10,258 bases of DNA from Christensenella sp. UBA941 (GCA_002293365.1 DBDD01000312.1:1684-11941); one strand, 5' to 3'. Positions 1 to 8,103 are shown, counted from the first letter of the stretch. Notes: generated by a model from the letters alone, not told the origin. Numbers and translations: made by a program.

Positions 1-2145
1 GTCGGGAACCGCACGGCGGGCGTCCGGGCCGGGGTGGTGTTTCCCGAGGCGGGGATATCGTGGATCGACAGGGAAATCGAGCACCTGCATACCCGTCCGC
101 AGGACAGGTTCGCAGTCGATCCCCGGGACATCGTCATCTTCCGGGAGGAGATACTCCCGTTCTGGAAGGGGAAAAGCCTCGAAGACATCCTCCGCACCGA
201 ATCAGGAATGCTGATCGACGCGATAGGGCGGGTGGTCAAAATCAACCAGAAGGATCACGCGCAAGGACATATATGCCCCGACACGAAGGGATGGTTGACG
301 CACGGTCCACAAGAGCTGTGCGAACGCGCGAAAACCAAGCTGGCGTCCGAAACCGACGAAAAGAAGAAACTTTTTTATAGATCTACAGTTATGGTGCTGG
401 ACGCGTCTTCCAGGTTTATGCTGCGCTATGCGGCGTTGGCGAGAGAGCTGGCAAAGGGAAGCGAGTATGCCGCCGACTTAGAAGAAAACGCCCGCATATG
501 CGAGAAACTGGCAAAACAGCCTGCTGAAACCTTTCACGAAGCCGTTCAAAGCCTTTGGTTTCTATACGTCATCCTGCATATGGAATCCAACGCCAGCTCT
601 TTCTCGCCAGGGCGCATGGATCAGTATTTGTACCCCTACTACAAGCGTGATACCGACTCCGGTGTATTGGACAATGAAGGCGCGCTGGAAATTATCCACT
701 GCCTTTGGCTAAAATTCAACCAGATCGTCTATTTACGTAATTCGCACAGCGCGAAATATTTCGCAGGATTTCCTATTGGCTTCAATGTAGCTATCGGCGG
801 TCAAATCAAAGGCGGCGTCGACGCAGCGAACGAACTGAGTTACATATTCCTGAAAGCGCAGGAGGATTTGCTCTTGCCGCAGCCAAATCTCTCCGCGCGG
901 CTATTCGATGGAAGCAGCCAAGCGTTTATCGAGGCTTGCGTACGCGTAATCGGCAAGGGCGGCGGCATGCCGCAGATATTCAACGACAAAAGCATAATTC
1001 CCGCATTGATGAAACAGGGAATATCGGAAGAGGACGCGACCAATTACGCTATAGTAGGCTGCGTTGAGTTAACAACTCACGGAAACAACTTAGGGTGGAG
1101 CGACGCGGCGATGTTCAACGTGGTAAAGGCGCTCGAGCTCGCCGTAAACCACGGGAAATGCCTGCTGACAGGAAAGCATCTCGGCCCCGATCTGGGCGCG
1201 CTGGACGATTACGGCACTTACGCAGAGCTGGAACACGCCCTTGCCGCCGAGGTGGACTATTTCAGCGAAAAAATGATTGAAGCCTGCGAAGCCGTTGAAC
1301 GGATTCATCAGGAGATTCTGCCCAGCCCGTTTTTGTCCTGCGTTATAAACGATTGCATGGAAAAAGGCGTGGACGTTACCGCAGGCGGCGCGCAATACAA
1401 TCTATCGGGCATACAGATAATCCAGCCCGCAAACATCGCGGACAGTCTTGCAGCGATAAAAAAACTCGTCTTTGACGAAAAGCGAATCGCCCCGGCGGAG
1501 CTCCTTCAAGCGCTACGGTCCAATTTTGAAGATCGGGAGCCGTTGCGGCAGGTTTTGCTGAACTCCGCGCCCAAGTACGGCAACGACATAGACGAGGTTG
1601 ACGAAATAGCGGCAAAATGGGTCGCGTACTTTTCGGAGCGCTTAGCGAAAAGAACCAACTACCGCGGCGGGCGCTACCATACCGGGATGTACACGGTTTC
1701 GGCGCATGTAGCCATGGGGCAGAACGTGGGCGCTTCCGCCGACGGGCGAAAGTCGCGCGAGCCCTTGGCGGACGGCGGTATGTCCGCGATGTACGGCAGG
1801 GACGTAAACGGGCCGACATCGCTGCTCAAATCGGTATCGAAGCTGGATTCCGGCTACGGCAGCAATGGTACGCTACTGAACATGAAGTTTCTGCCCGCTT
1901 TCTTTAAAACCGGCGAGGGTATCCAAAAATTCGCGGGTTTGCTCAGGGCCTTTGTTGCGCTCGGTATCAACCATGTTCAGTTTAATGTCGTCAACAAGGA
2001 CGATTTGCTCGCAGCGCAGCGCGAGCCGGAAAAACACAGGAATCTCACCATAAGGGTTGCCGGGTATACGGCATACTTTACGGAGCTCGCGCGGGATTTG
2101 CAGGACGAAATCATTGCGCGTACAGCCTACGGTGATATTGCGTGA
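1..2145 (+). CDS. Glycyl radical enzyme 1 (PFL-like), 5'-truncated by the window edge
   Basis: This is the catalytic subunit of an oxygen-sensitive glycyl radical enzyme of the pyruvate formate-lyase-like superfamily, cytoplasmic. The frame is open back to base 1, and residues before the first GTG (34) already match the family's N-terminal block (VGNRT, then VVFPE), so the true start lies upstream; 714 residues are visible and roughly 70-90 are missing. The PFL domain includes GRMDQYLYPYY (about 613-645) and NELSYIFLKA (about 829-858). The thiyl site is GCVEL, with Cys codon 1060-1062 and Glu codon 1066-1068. The glycyl radical domain near the C-terminus reads RVAGYTAYF, with radical Gly codon 2062-2064, and then LQDEIIART. 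Cys-x-Glu fits radical dehydratases and several decarboxylases rather than PFL itself, which has Cys-Cys. The substrate is unknown: Leu follows GCVE where known diol dehydratases have Pro. The activase gene follows with a 4-nt overlap. Family is sure; reaction is not. Confidence 0.95.
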   Translation, partial: VGNRTAGVRAGVVFPEAGISWIDREIEHLHTRPQDRFAVDPRDIVIFREEILPFWKGKSLEDILRTESGMLIDAIGRVVKINQKDHAQGHICPDTKGWLTHGPQELCERAKTKLASETDEKKKLFYRSTVMVLDASSRFMLRYAALARELAKGSEYAADLEENARICEKLAKQPAETFHEAVQSLWFLYVILHMESNASSFSPGRMDQYLYPYYKRDTDSGVLDNEGALEIIHCLWLKFNQIVYLRNSHSAKYFAGFPIGFNVAIGGQIKGGVDAANELSYIFLKAQEDLLLPQPNLSARLFDGSSQAFIEACVRVIGKGGGMPQIFNDKSIIPALMKQGISEEDATNYAIVGCVELTTHGNNLGWSDAAMFNVVKALELAVNHGKCLLTGKHLGPDLGALDDYGTYAELEHALAAEVDYFSEKMIEACEAVERIHQEILPSPFLSCVINDCMEKGVDVTAGGAQYNLSGIQIIQPANIADSLAAIKKLVFDEKRIAPAELLQALRSNFEDREPLRQVLLNSAPKYGNDIDEVDEIAAKWVAYFSERLAKRTNYRGGRYHTGMYTVSAHVAMGQNVGASADGRKSREPLADGGMSAMYGRDVNGPTSLLKSVSKLDSGYGSNGTLLNMKFLPAFFKTGEGIQKFAGLLRAFVALGINHVQFNVVNKDDLLAAQREPEKHRNLTIRVAGYTAYFTELARDLQDEIIARTAYGDIA

Positions 2146-3035
2146 CGGGCGAGATTTTCGACATCAAGCGCTTCGCCGTTCACGACGGCCCCGGCATCCG
2201 CGCCACGGCGTTCCTAAAGGGCTGTCCGCTTAACTGCGCTTGGTGCCATAATCCCGAGGGCAAGCGGCCGGGCTCGGAAATCTGTCTGCTTGAGCTTCAA
2301 TGCATCGGCTGCGGCGCGTGCGCTAAAGCGTGTCCGAACGGCGCCCTCGTATTCGATAGCGCCCCGGCTATTTCCCGCGAGCGCTGTATCCGCTGCGGAA
2401 GGTGCGCAAAGGCTTGCCCGGCGGGCGCCATAGCCGCTAAAGGCATGAAGATTACCGCGGAAGCGCTCGTTGCCGAACTCTCAAAAGAAGAGATTTTCTT
2501 TCAAGCGTCAGGCGGCGGCATAACGCTTTCGGGCGGCGATCCGCTCTTCCAGCCGGAGTTTACGGCAGAAACGCTGCGGCTCGCTAGGGCAAAGGGCTTC
2601 CATACGGCGTTGGAAACCTGCTTGTATGCCGCGCCCTCCGTGCTTGAAGCGCTGCTCGATTTACCGGATTTATGGATAGTGGATATAAAGCTCATGGACG
2701 AGGAAGAGCATAAAAAAAAGACGGGCCGTTCAAACGCGCCGATATTAAAAAACTATGAGAGGCTGGCGGCGAGCGGGCGGCCTATGCTCACGAGGATACC
2801 GATCATTCCGGGCTATACCGATTCTATCGATAATCTCAATAGTATCGGCAAATATATCGCCGCGACAAACGCGAAATCCGCGGCGGAGCCAATGTTTTAC
2901 AATCCGCTGGCCGAATCTAAATACAAGAGTTATGATATGGAATACAGCTTGCTTAGGGCGCAGCCGTATACAGAGGAGCAAGAGGATTATTACCGTAATA
3001 TTATTACCGCAGCCGGCGTTGCAGTGATTATCTGA
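2142..3035 (+). CDS. Glycyl radical enzyme activase 1 (radical SAM, two ferredoxin clusters)
   Basis: This activase reductively cleaves S-adenosylmethionine and abstracts a hydrogen from the radical Gly of the partner GRE. The radical-SAM motif CPLNCAWC supplies Cys28, 32 and 35, preceded by the family signature HDGPGIRAT (14-22). An inserted dicluster ferredoxin domain carries two CX2CX2CX3C motifs, Cys54/57/60/64 and Cys82/85/88/92. The SAM-contacting SGGDP motif is at 130-134, and DIK and RIPIIPGY follow in the usual order. Length (297 aa) is normal for PflA-like activases with the extra clusters. The start is GTG at 2142, overlapping the preceding TGA (GTGA); no clear Shine-Dalgarno is visible, so translational coupling to GRE 1 is likely. 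Near the C-terminus YNPLAESKY replaces the common YHxLGxxKY. The cognate GRE is inferred from adjacency. Confidence 0.95.
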   Translation: MTGEIFDIKRFAVHDGPGIRATAFLKGCPLNCAWCHNPEGKRPGSEICLLELQCIGCGACAKACPNGALVFDSAPAISRERCIRCGRCAKACPAGAIAAKGMKITAEALVAELSKEEIFFQASGGGITLSGGDPLFQPEFTAETLRLARAKGFHTALETCLYAAPSVLEALLDLPDLWIVDIKLMDEEEHKKKTGRSNAPILKNYERLAASGRPMLTRIPIIPGYTDSIDNLNSIGKYIAATNAKSAAEPMFYNPLAESKYKSYDMEYSLLRAQPYTEEQEDYYRNIITAAGVAVII

Positions 3036-3054
3036 CCGGAACGATACGTATGAT

Positions 3055-3059
3055 GGGAG
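3055..3059 (+). promoter_or_regulatory. Ribosome binding site that selects the third start of the ROK-like gene
   Basis: GGGAG lies 5 nt before ATG 3065. The same frame also has ATGs at 3050 and 3053, but these have only a weak GGA upstream (3038-3040), so 3065 is preferred. Confidence 0.5.
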
Positions 3060-3064
3060 AAAAA

Positions 3065-4855
3065 ATGAGCAAGCTTAATTATTTTATCAGCCAAGGCATA
3101 AGTGATTTGCCCGTTTATATAACAGATGTGCGCGAAGACTTTTTATCCAGCGGCGGCGAGGCTATTATTCTGGATTTGCGGCTGTTTGACGGCGGAACTC
3201 GCCGCGTTTCCCTTAAGTTGCCGGTTTCGGAGGCGCAGTCGGAAGAGCAGCGGAAATTTCTTAGAGAGTACCTCTTTGCCGAAGTGTATAACATGCTCTC
3301 GGCCCTAGGCGGCAAGGGCCTTAGCGTCTATCATCATTCATCATGCGCAGGCCTTGCGGAGCTGCTCGAAGAGCTGCCGCGCGCGTTTGGCGTCGGATTA
3401 TCCCGCAAGAGCCGCGTCGGGTATGGGCGAAGCGTAAACGTAATAGAAAGGATGCTCGATTCTCAAGGCATTACGGAGCCTTTTAACATCGATATCATAA
3501 ATGGCAGCGCGCCGGAATTGCCCGAAGAAAATCCAATACGCGCAGACTTTGCGGCCCGTTTCATGAAAGCCTTTGACGGTATAGGCGAACGCATTCTCTG
3601 CGGCGTGGATATTGGCGGCACGGATATCAAGCTCTGCGTTTCGGTGCGCGGCAAGCTGAGTTATCTTAAAGAATACGACTGGTTTCCGGCATTATTCACC
3701 CGCTCGCGCCAGTTGATCGAGCCCGTGCGCCTGCTCGTCCGGCTTTTACGCGCGAGAGCAGCCTGCGACGAAGCGCAGATTGATCCGGCGCTCGTAGGCA
3801 AACTGGATAAAGCGGTCAACGAGCACGTCTCGGACGCGGAAATTTTGGCCGCCGTCGAGGCCGCCGAAGCGGCGCTGGGCGATAAAATCCGGGGCTTCGA
3901 CGGCATCGGCTTGTGTTTCCCCGACGTTGTGATACAAAACAAGATCGTCGGCGGCGAGGTTTTCAAGACGCGCGGCATACGCGAAAATCCCGAGATCGAA
4001 TACGAAGCCGAGTTTAAAAAACTGATGAACCTCGATACGATTCTTTCGGAATACTGCGCGCCGGGCGCAAAGGTGCGCATGACGAACGACGGGCCTATGG
4101 CGGCGTTCACGGCAGCTATGGAATTGATCGCACAGGGCAAGGCGGCTGAATTGAGAAATGGGCGTTTTGCTCATACGCTCGGTACGGAGCTCGGCAGCGG
4201 ATGGATCGACGAGAAGGGCGATATCCCAGAAATCCCGCTGGAAATATATAATTTTATAATCGACTTGGGAAGCTTCGCAGCACGGAGTTATCATCCGGAC
4301 GATTTGCGCAGCATCAATAACTTCAACACGGGGATCGCCGGCACGCTGCAAAAATTCATGGCGCAAAACGGCGTTTTTCGGCTCGCGATCAAAGCGTCGC
4401 AGGAGAACGGCGGCGAGCTTTACCGCGATCTTATAGTAAATAACTTTATATACGAAAAGGACGGCGGCGTATTTGTAACTCTCGAACCTAAGGATATGCG
4501 CAAGCCGTTGCTTGAGTATCTGATGAAACTGTGCGAAGCGAATAACTCCATCATGCAGGATGTTTTTTTGGAGATAGGGCGTTCTACCGGCGTCACATTC
4601 CGCGAAACCGAGCATATATTGCGGCCTCAAACAAAAGAGCGTATTATGTATGGCAGGCTTGTTAAAGCGCCTGCCTGCTTTGCGTTGATTAAGCAGGGCG
4701 CGGCTTTGATAGACGATACTTTGCGAATGTCCGTTGCGGACAGCCAGAGTGCCTTTACGGATTTGATGAACCAGCTCAACGAGCATCCGGTCTATACGGT
4801 GGCGCAATTTGCACAGTCCGTTGGCGCTCTATACTATGGAAATCTTGATTCTTAG
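3065..4855 (+). CDS. ROK-like ASKHA-fold sugar-kinase-type protein with N- and C-terminal extensions
   Basis: Probable ATP-dependent kinase or ATPase of the actin/hexokinase (ASKHA) fold, 596 aa from ATG 3065 (601 aa from ATG 3050). The ATP phosphate-1 loop is DIGGTDIK at 182-189. A probable catalytic-base motif, TNDGPMAAF, places Asn341-Asp342 where ROK kinases have NDA. The phosphate-2 loop is LGTELGSGW at 372-380. ROK kinases are usually about 300-400 aa; here about 180 residues precede the P-loop and show no domain I recognise, and the C-terminal part is also long. The ROK zinc-binding Cys cluster is not seen. There is no signal peptide or membrane segment, so it is cytosolic. It lies between the two GRE modules with gaps of 29 and 21 nt. 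It could phosphorylate a sugar-like substrate or product; a non-kinase ATPase role is possible. It lacks the GSTT-type loop of CoA-dehydratase activators. Fold likely, substrate unknown. Confidence 0.75.
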   Translation: MSKLNYFISQGISDLPVYITDVREDFLSSGGEAIILDLRLFDGGTRRVSLKLPVSEAQSEEQRKFLREYLFAEVYNMLSALGGKGLSVYHHSSCAGLAELLEELPRAFGVGLSRKSRVGYGRSVNVIERMLDSQGITEPFNIDIINGSAPELPEENPIRADFAARFMKAFDGIGERILCGVDIGGTDIKLCVSVRGKLSYLKEYDWFPALFTRSRQLIEPVRLLVRLLRARAACDEAQIDPALVGKLDKAVNEHVSDAEILAAVEAAEAALGDKIRGFDGIGLCFPDVVIQNKIVGGEVFKTRGIRENPEIEYEAEFKKLMNLDTILSEYCAPGAKVRMTNDGPMAAFTAAMELIAQGKAAELRNGRFAHTLGTELGSGWIDEKGDIPEIPLEIYNFIIDLGSFAARSYHPDDLRSINNFNTGIAGTLQKFMAQNGVFRLAIKASQENGGELYRDLIVNNFIYEKDGGVFVTLEPKDMRKPLLEYLMKLCEANNSIMQDVFLEIGRSTGVTFRETEHILRPQTKERIMYGRLVKAPACFALIKQGAALIDDTLRMSVADSQSAFTDLMNQLNEHPVYTVAQFAQSVGALYYGNLDS

Positions 4856-4861
4856 TACGAC

Positions 4862-4868
4862 AAGGAGG
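4862..4868 (+). promoter_or_regulatory. Strong ribosome binding site of GRE 2
   Basis: AAGGAGG, near-perfect complement to the 16S rRNA 3' end, 8 nt before ATG 4877. It sits in the 21-nt gap after the ROK-like gene and predicts efficient independent initiation on GRE 2. Confidence 0.8.
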
Positions 4869-4876
4869 CTCTAAGC

Positions 4877-7156
4877 ATGAAACGGCTGGATTTTCTGAAA
4901 GATCAACTATTTAAAGGGTTCTACATCAAAAAAGAATGGTGGGGCGACGATCTTAGCGTTTTGAATCAAGACGGCGCGAAGGAAAAGCCGTTGATTGCCC
5001 GCAAAGCAATGGCCTTCGACCTAGTTTGCCGAGAAATGCCGATTGAGCTGAAAGAAAACGAGCTGATCGTCGGCGTTACAACCATGTCCTCGGTAGGCTT
5101 CGGCCATACATTCCCCGAATATGAAACGGAAGATGAAGCAAAGCATTTCGCCGCGCTGTCGCTCGACAGAAAGTCCGTATGGGGTCATCACTTACCCTAT
5201 TATCCCAAGGTACTGCAAAAAGGATATAACGGGATTATCGCGGATATTGACAGAGCACTTGAGCAAACCGAAGATATCGGATCGGAAACATATAATTTTT
5301 TACATGCCGCAAAAAGCACATTGATGTCCGCATCGGCGCTTTCCCGGCGCTACGCCAAGCTGGTGGCGGCGGCGGCGGAAGATGAAAACGATCCGACGCG
5401 CAAAGCTGAGCTGTCGGAAATTGCGCGCATCTGCGGCAAAGTGCCGATGGAGCCTGCAGAAACCTTTAACGAGGCGCTGCAAAGCGTATGGTTCGTCCAT
5501 ATGCTCCTTCACAGTACGCTTTCCTACACGCCTCTTGGCCGTGTGGATCAATACCTCTGGCCTTACTATAAAAGCGATATGGATAAAGGAACGCTTAAAA
5601 AGGAATTCGCCGAAGAGCTGGTTGGCTCCTTCCTGATCAAATTCAACGAGCGCACGCAATTCCTGAAGGAACACATGGAGAATCATATGTGGACGGGCGA
5701 CTGGTCGCAAGGAGGCGATCCCAACGAGCCCACCACAACCTTTGACATGGAAAACGACGCCGACTATACGTATGGGCAATCTGCGAATCACTGGCTGCAA
5801 AGCGCCGTCGTCGGTGGGCTTGGGCCGGACGGCAATGACGCCACAAACGAGCTCAGCTTCATGTTCATAAAGGTTATCAATTACCTCGAATTGGTTTCCC
5901 CGATGATTGGCGCGAGGATACACGAGAAAAGTCCTAAGGATTTCCTTTCGTTCATAAGCCGGGAGCTTTGCCGCGGCGGCGCACAGCCTGTGCTTTTCAA
6001 CGATGATGTTATTATTAAGGGCATGATGGAGCGGCTGCGCATTCCACCAGAGGACGCCCGGGACAATGCCAGCGACGGTTGCTGGGAAGTATTGGTGTAC
6101 GGCCGGACGGAGTATAGCTATGGCCATATAGAACTCATGCCTTGCATGGAAGCCTTGTTAAACAATGGCAAATCCATGGTATCGGGTTTGATGATCGGCG
6201 ACGATTTTGGCGATATTTTTAGCGGCCTTAAAACCTTCGACGATTTCTATGCGGCATATATCAAGCAGGTGCATCGCCGGATTGAGAACGCGATAAAAAA
6301 CAAAATAAAATATTACGACGAGGTTCACAAGATCGCACCGGAACCGTATCTTTCAGCTATGGTGGAGGATTGTATTGAAAATAGGCGCGACATGACCGAT
6401 AGAGGCGCAAGATATCGTATTTACTCCCTTTTTGCTACCGGGCTATCCCATTGCATAGACTCGCTGTGCGCGATCAAGAAGTTCGTGTACGACGAACGGC
6501 TTATTTCGCTCCAAGGGGCTGTAGAAGCGCTGAAGGCCAACTGGGAAGGGCATGAGGAGCTTCGGATGAGGTGCCTGACGAGAGCGCCTAAATACGGAAA
6601 CGACGACGATGTTGCCGACGGTCTTTTGACGCGCTTCCTAAATGATTTTTCAGATAAGGCGGACGAACTGAACAATCAAGTGGATTGGATTGAAATAACG
6701 GCGGGAGTCGCGACGTTCGAAAACTATCCACGTTTTGGACACAATGCGTGGGCGTCGTTTGACGGGCGCTTTGCGCACGAGGCGTTTTCCAGCAACTACT
6801 CTCCCGCAGTAGGACGCGACAAGCAAGGGCCGACCGCCGTACTTTTATCCGCAACAAAGTTTGACCTTTCGCGCCTAAACAGCGGCTGTCCGATGGATTT
6901 AAGGGTGAGCTTCAACAAGGAGACGGAGGAAGAGAACGGAAAAATCATGCAGGGATTCATTGAATCATTCGTCGCCTTGGGCGGCAATATGATGACTATA
7001 ACCAAAGTGGATTATGAAACGTTGAAAAAAGCGCAGCAGGAGCCTGAAAAATACATGTCGTTGCGGGTTCGGCTTGGCGGCGTCACGGCATACTTCACAC
7101 AGCTTGCAAAACCGCAACAGGACGAATATATGCGGAGAACCGAGCATGCGATGTAA
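4877..7156 (+). CDS. Glycyl radical enzyme 2 (PFL-like), divergent radical loop
   Basis: Complete 759-residue GRE, cytoplasmic and oxygen-sensitive. The N-terminal PFL domain has the expected ELIVG and FPEY block, GHHLPYYPKVLQKG, ETFNEALQSVWF, GRVDQYLWPYY and NELSFMFI segments in family order. The thiyl site is GCWEV: Cys402 (codon 6080-6082) and Glu404. The C-terminal radical segment reads RVRLGGVTAYF; aligned on the shared AYF, the radical Gly is Gly735 (7079-7081), 24 residues before the end, as expected. This loop departs from the usual RVxGYxxxF: Val replaces Tyr and an extra Gly precedes. The downstream helix (QDEYMRRT) is conserved. It is paralogous to GRE 1 but clearly of another subfamily, also with Trp in GCxE. 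The substrate is unknown; C-x-E permits a dehydratase or a decarboxylase/lyase. Strong RBS; the activase gene overlaps its end by 11 nt. Confidence 0.94.
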   Translation: MKRLDFLKDQLFKGFYIKKEWWGDDLSVLNQDGAKEKPLIARKAMAFDLVCREMPIELKENELIVGVTTMSSVGFGHTFPEYETEDEAKHFAALSLDRKSVWGHHLPYYPKVLQKGYNGIIADIDRALEQTEDIGSETYNFLHAAKSTLMSASALSRRYAKLVAAAAEDENDPTRKAELSEIARICGKVPMEPAETFNEALQSVWFVHMLLHSTLSYTPLGRVDQYLWPYYKSDMDKGTLKKEFAEELVGSFLIKFNERTQFLKEHMENHMWTGDWSQGGDPNEPTTTFDMENDADYTYGQSANHWLQSAVVGGLGPDGNDATNELSFMFIKVINYLELVSPMIGARIHEKSPKDFLSFISRELCRGGAQPVLFNDDVIIKGMMERLRIPPEDARDNASDGCWEVLVYGRTEYSYGHIELMPCMEALLNNGKSMVSGLMIGDDFGDIFSGLKTFDDFYAAYIKQVHRRIENAIKNKIKYYDEVHKIAPEPYLSAMVEDCIENRRDMTDRGARYRIYSLFATGLSHCIDSLCAIKKFVYDERLISLQGAVEALKANWEGHEELRMRCLTRAPKYGNDDDVADGLLTRFLNDFSDKADELNNQVDWIEITAGVATFENYPRFGHNAWASFDGRFAHEAFSSNYSPAVGRDKQGPTAVLLSATKFDLSRLNSGCPMDLRVSFNKETEEENGKIMQGFIESFVALGGNMMTITKVDYETLKKAQQEPEKYMSLRVRLGGVTAYFTQLAKPQQDEYMRRTEHAM
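7134..7137 (+). promoter_or_regulatory. Ribosome binding site inside GRE 2 deciding the activase 2 start
   Basis: GGAG lies 8 nt before ATG 7146, within the last codons of GRE 2. It supports 7146 rather than ATG 7074, which would add 24 residues encoded within conserved GRE 2 sequence. Confidence 0.6.
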
Positions 7157-8096
7157 AAATGACGACGCGCCCGCCGTCGCAATAAACACCGAGGAAATTT
7201 CCGGGATTGTCTTTGATACGCAGCGTTTCAGCATCCATGACGGACACGGAATACGCACGCTCATATTCCTAAAAGGCTGTCCGCTTAGATGCGAGTGGTG
7301 TACAAACCCTGAGTCGCAGACATTCTCTCCGCAAGCCGGCTTTTTTGCGGAAAAGTGTTCGGGCTGTATGAAATGCGCGCCTGCTTGCCCCTACGGTCAG
7401 GCGTTTTGCGAGAGCGGGCGGGTCGAGTGGGAAAAATGCGAGGCCTGCATGAATTGCGTCGAAGCGTGTATGTACGAAGCAAGGGTAACATACGGCAAGC
7501 GCATGACTGTAGACGAAGTGATGGAGATTGCGCGGCGAGACATGGTCTTTTTCGAAAAATCCGGCGGCGGGGTGACTGTCGGAGGCGGAGAAGCCGCCGC
7601 GCAGCCCGCGTTTGCGCGGGAAATATTGCGCAGATGCCAGGAGGAAGGCATTCATACCGCCATGGAGACATGCGGCTACGCGCCCTGGGAATCATTTAAA
7701 AGCGTAATACAATACGTCGATCTGCTGCTTTATGATATCAAGCACATGGATACCATCGCCCATAAAGCAAAAACAGGCGTGGATAACCGGCTGATTTTGG
7801 ACAACGCAGTGAAAGCGTCGCAGATGGTGCGCGAGATGATCGTTCGGTTTCCGCTGATTCCTGATTTTAACGACAGCGAGGAAAATGTTCAGAGGATGGG
7901 CATGTTTATTAAGGATAATATGCCCGGCGTCAGGCGCGTTGACATATTGCGCTATCACTCCGTAGGGGAATCCAAGCACGCACGTATCGGCCGGGAGTAT
8001 TTGTTCAAAGCCGAAAACGAGCTCAGCGACGAAAAAGTTAACTCGTTGAAGTCCATTTTGGAGTCCTTCGGGCTTCATGTCACCATAGGAGGTTGA
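7146..8096 (+). CDS. Glycyl radical enzyme activase 2 (radical SAM, two ferredoxin clusters)
   Basis: 316-residue activase expected to install the radical on GRE 2, whose gene it overlaps by 11 nt. The core begins at about residue 20 with GIVFDTQRFSIHDGHGIRT, then radical-SAM CPLRCEWC (Cys45/49/52). The ferredoxin insert has Cys71/74/77/81 and Cys98/101/104/108, both CX2CX2CX3C. The SAM motif aligning to SGGDP of activase 1 is GGGEA (146-150). YDIKHMD, the TG and N residues, RFPLIPDFND and the YHSVGESKH segment complete the fold. Oddities are a 17-20 residue polar N-terminal extension, His in place of Pro in HDGPG, Ala in place of Pro in the GGEP-like motif, and no Pro after the last cluster Cys. 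The start at 7146 is chosen for its Shine-Dalgarno. Pairing with GRE 2 is from gene order; cross-activation of GRE 1 cannot be excluded. Confidence 0.94.
   Translation: MRCKNDDAPAVAINTEEISGIVFDTQRFSIHDGHGIRTLIFLKGCPLRCEWCTNPESQTFSPQAGFFAEKCSGCMKCAPACPYGQAFCESGRVEWEKCEACMNCVEACMYEARVTYGKRMTVDEVMEIARRDMVFFEKSGGGVTVGGGEAAAQPAFAREILRRCQEEGIHTAMETCGYAPWESFKSVIQYVDLLLYDIKHMDTIAHKAKTGVDNRLILDNAVKASQMVREMIVRFPLIPDFNDSEENVQRMGMFIKDNMPGVRRVDILRYHSVGESKHARIGREYLFKAENELSDEKVNSLKSILESFGLHVTIGG
8087..8093 (+). promoter_or_regulatory. Strong ribosome binding site of the DUF1349 gene
   Basis: AGGAGGT, 10 nt before ATG 8104, embedded in the last codons of activase 2. It ties the DUF1349 gene to the same transcript. 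Confidence 0.75.
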
Positions 8097-8103
8097 AGCG
8101 ATT

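Noticed and set aside
34..36. GTG 34 as true start of GRE 1
   Set aside because: Conserved family residues (VGNRT) are already encoded upstream of it in the open frame, so the gene is cut by the window edge.
3044..3051. ATACGTAT palindrome between activase 1 and the ROK-like gene
   Set aside because: Eight bases only, inside a 29-nt gap of a continuous operon, with no promoter elements; expected by chance.
3746..4807. 353-codon minus-strand open frame
   Set aside because: Antisense to the ROK-like gene, whose ATP-binding motifs lie in the plus frame; no recognisable domain, and the frame is a by-product of codon bias.
5300..6127. 275-codon minus-strand open frame
   Set aside because: Antisense to GRE 2, which has continuous family motifs here; no plausible protein family.
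7074..7145. N-terminal extension of activase 2 from ATG 7074
   Set aside because: It would be read from within the GRE 2 glycyl-radical region in another frame; ATG 7146 has a well-placed GGAG.
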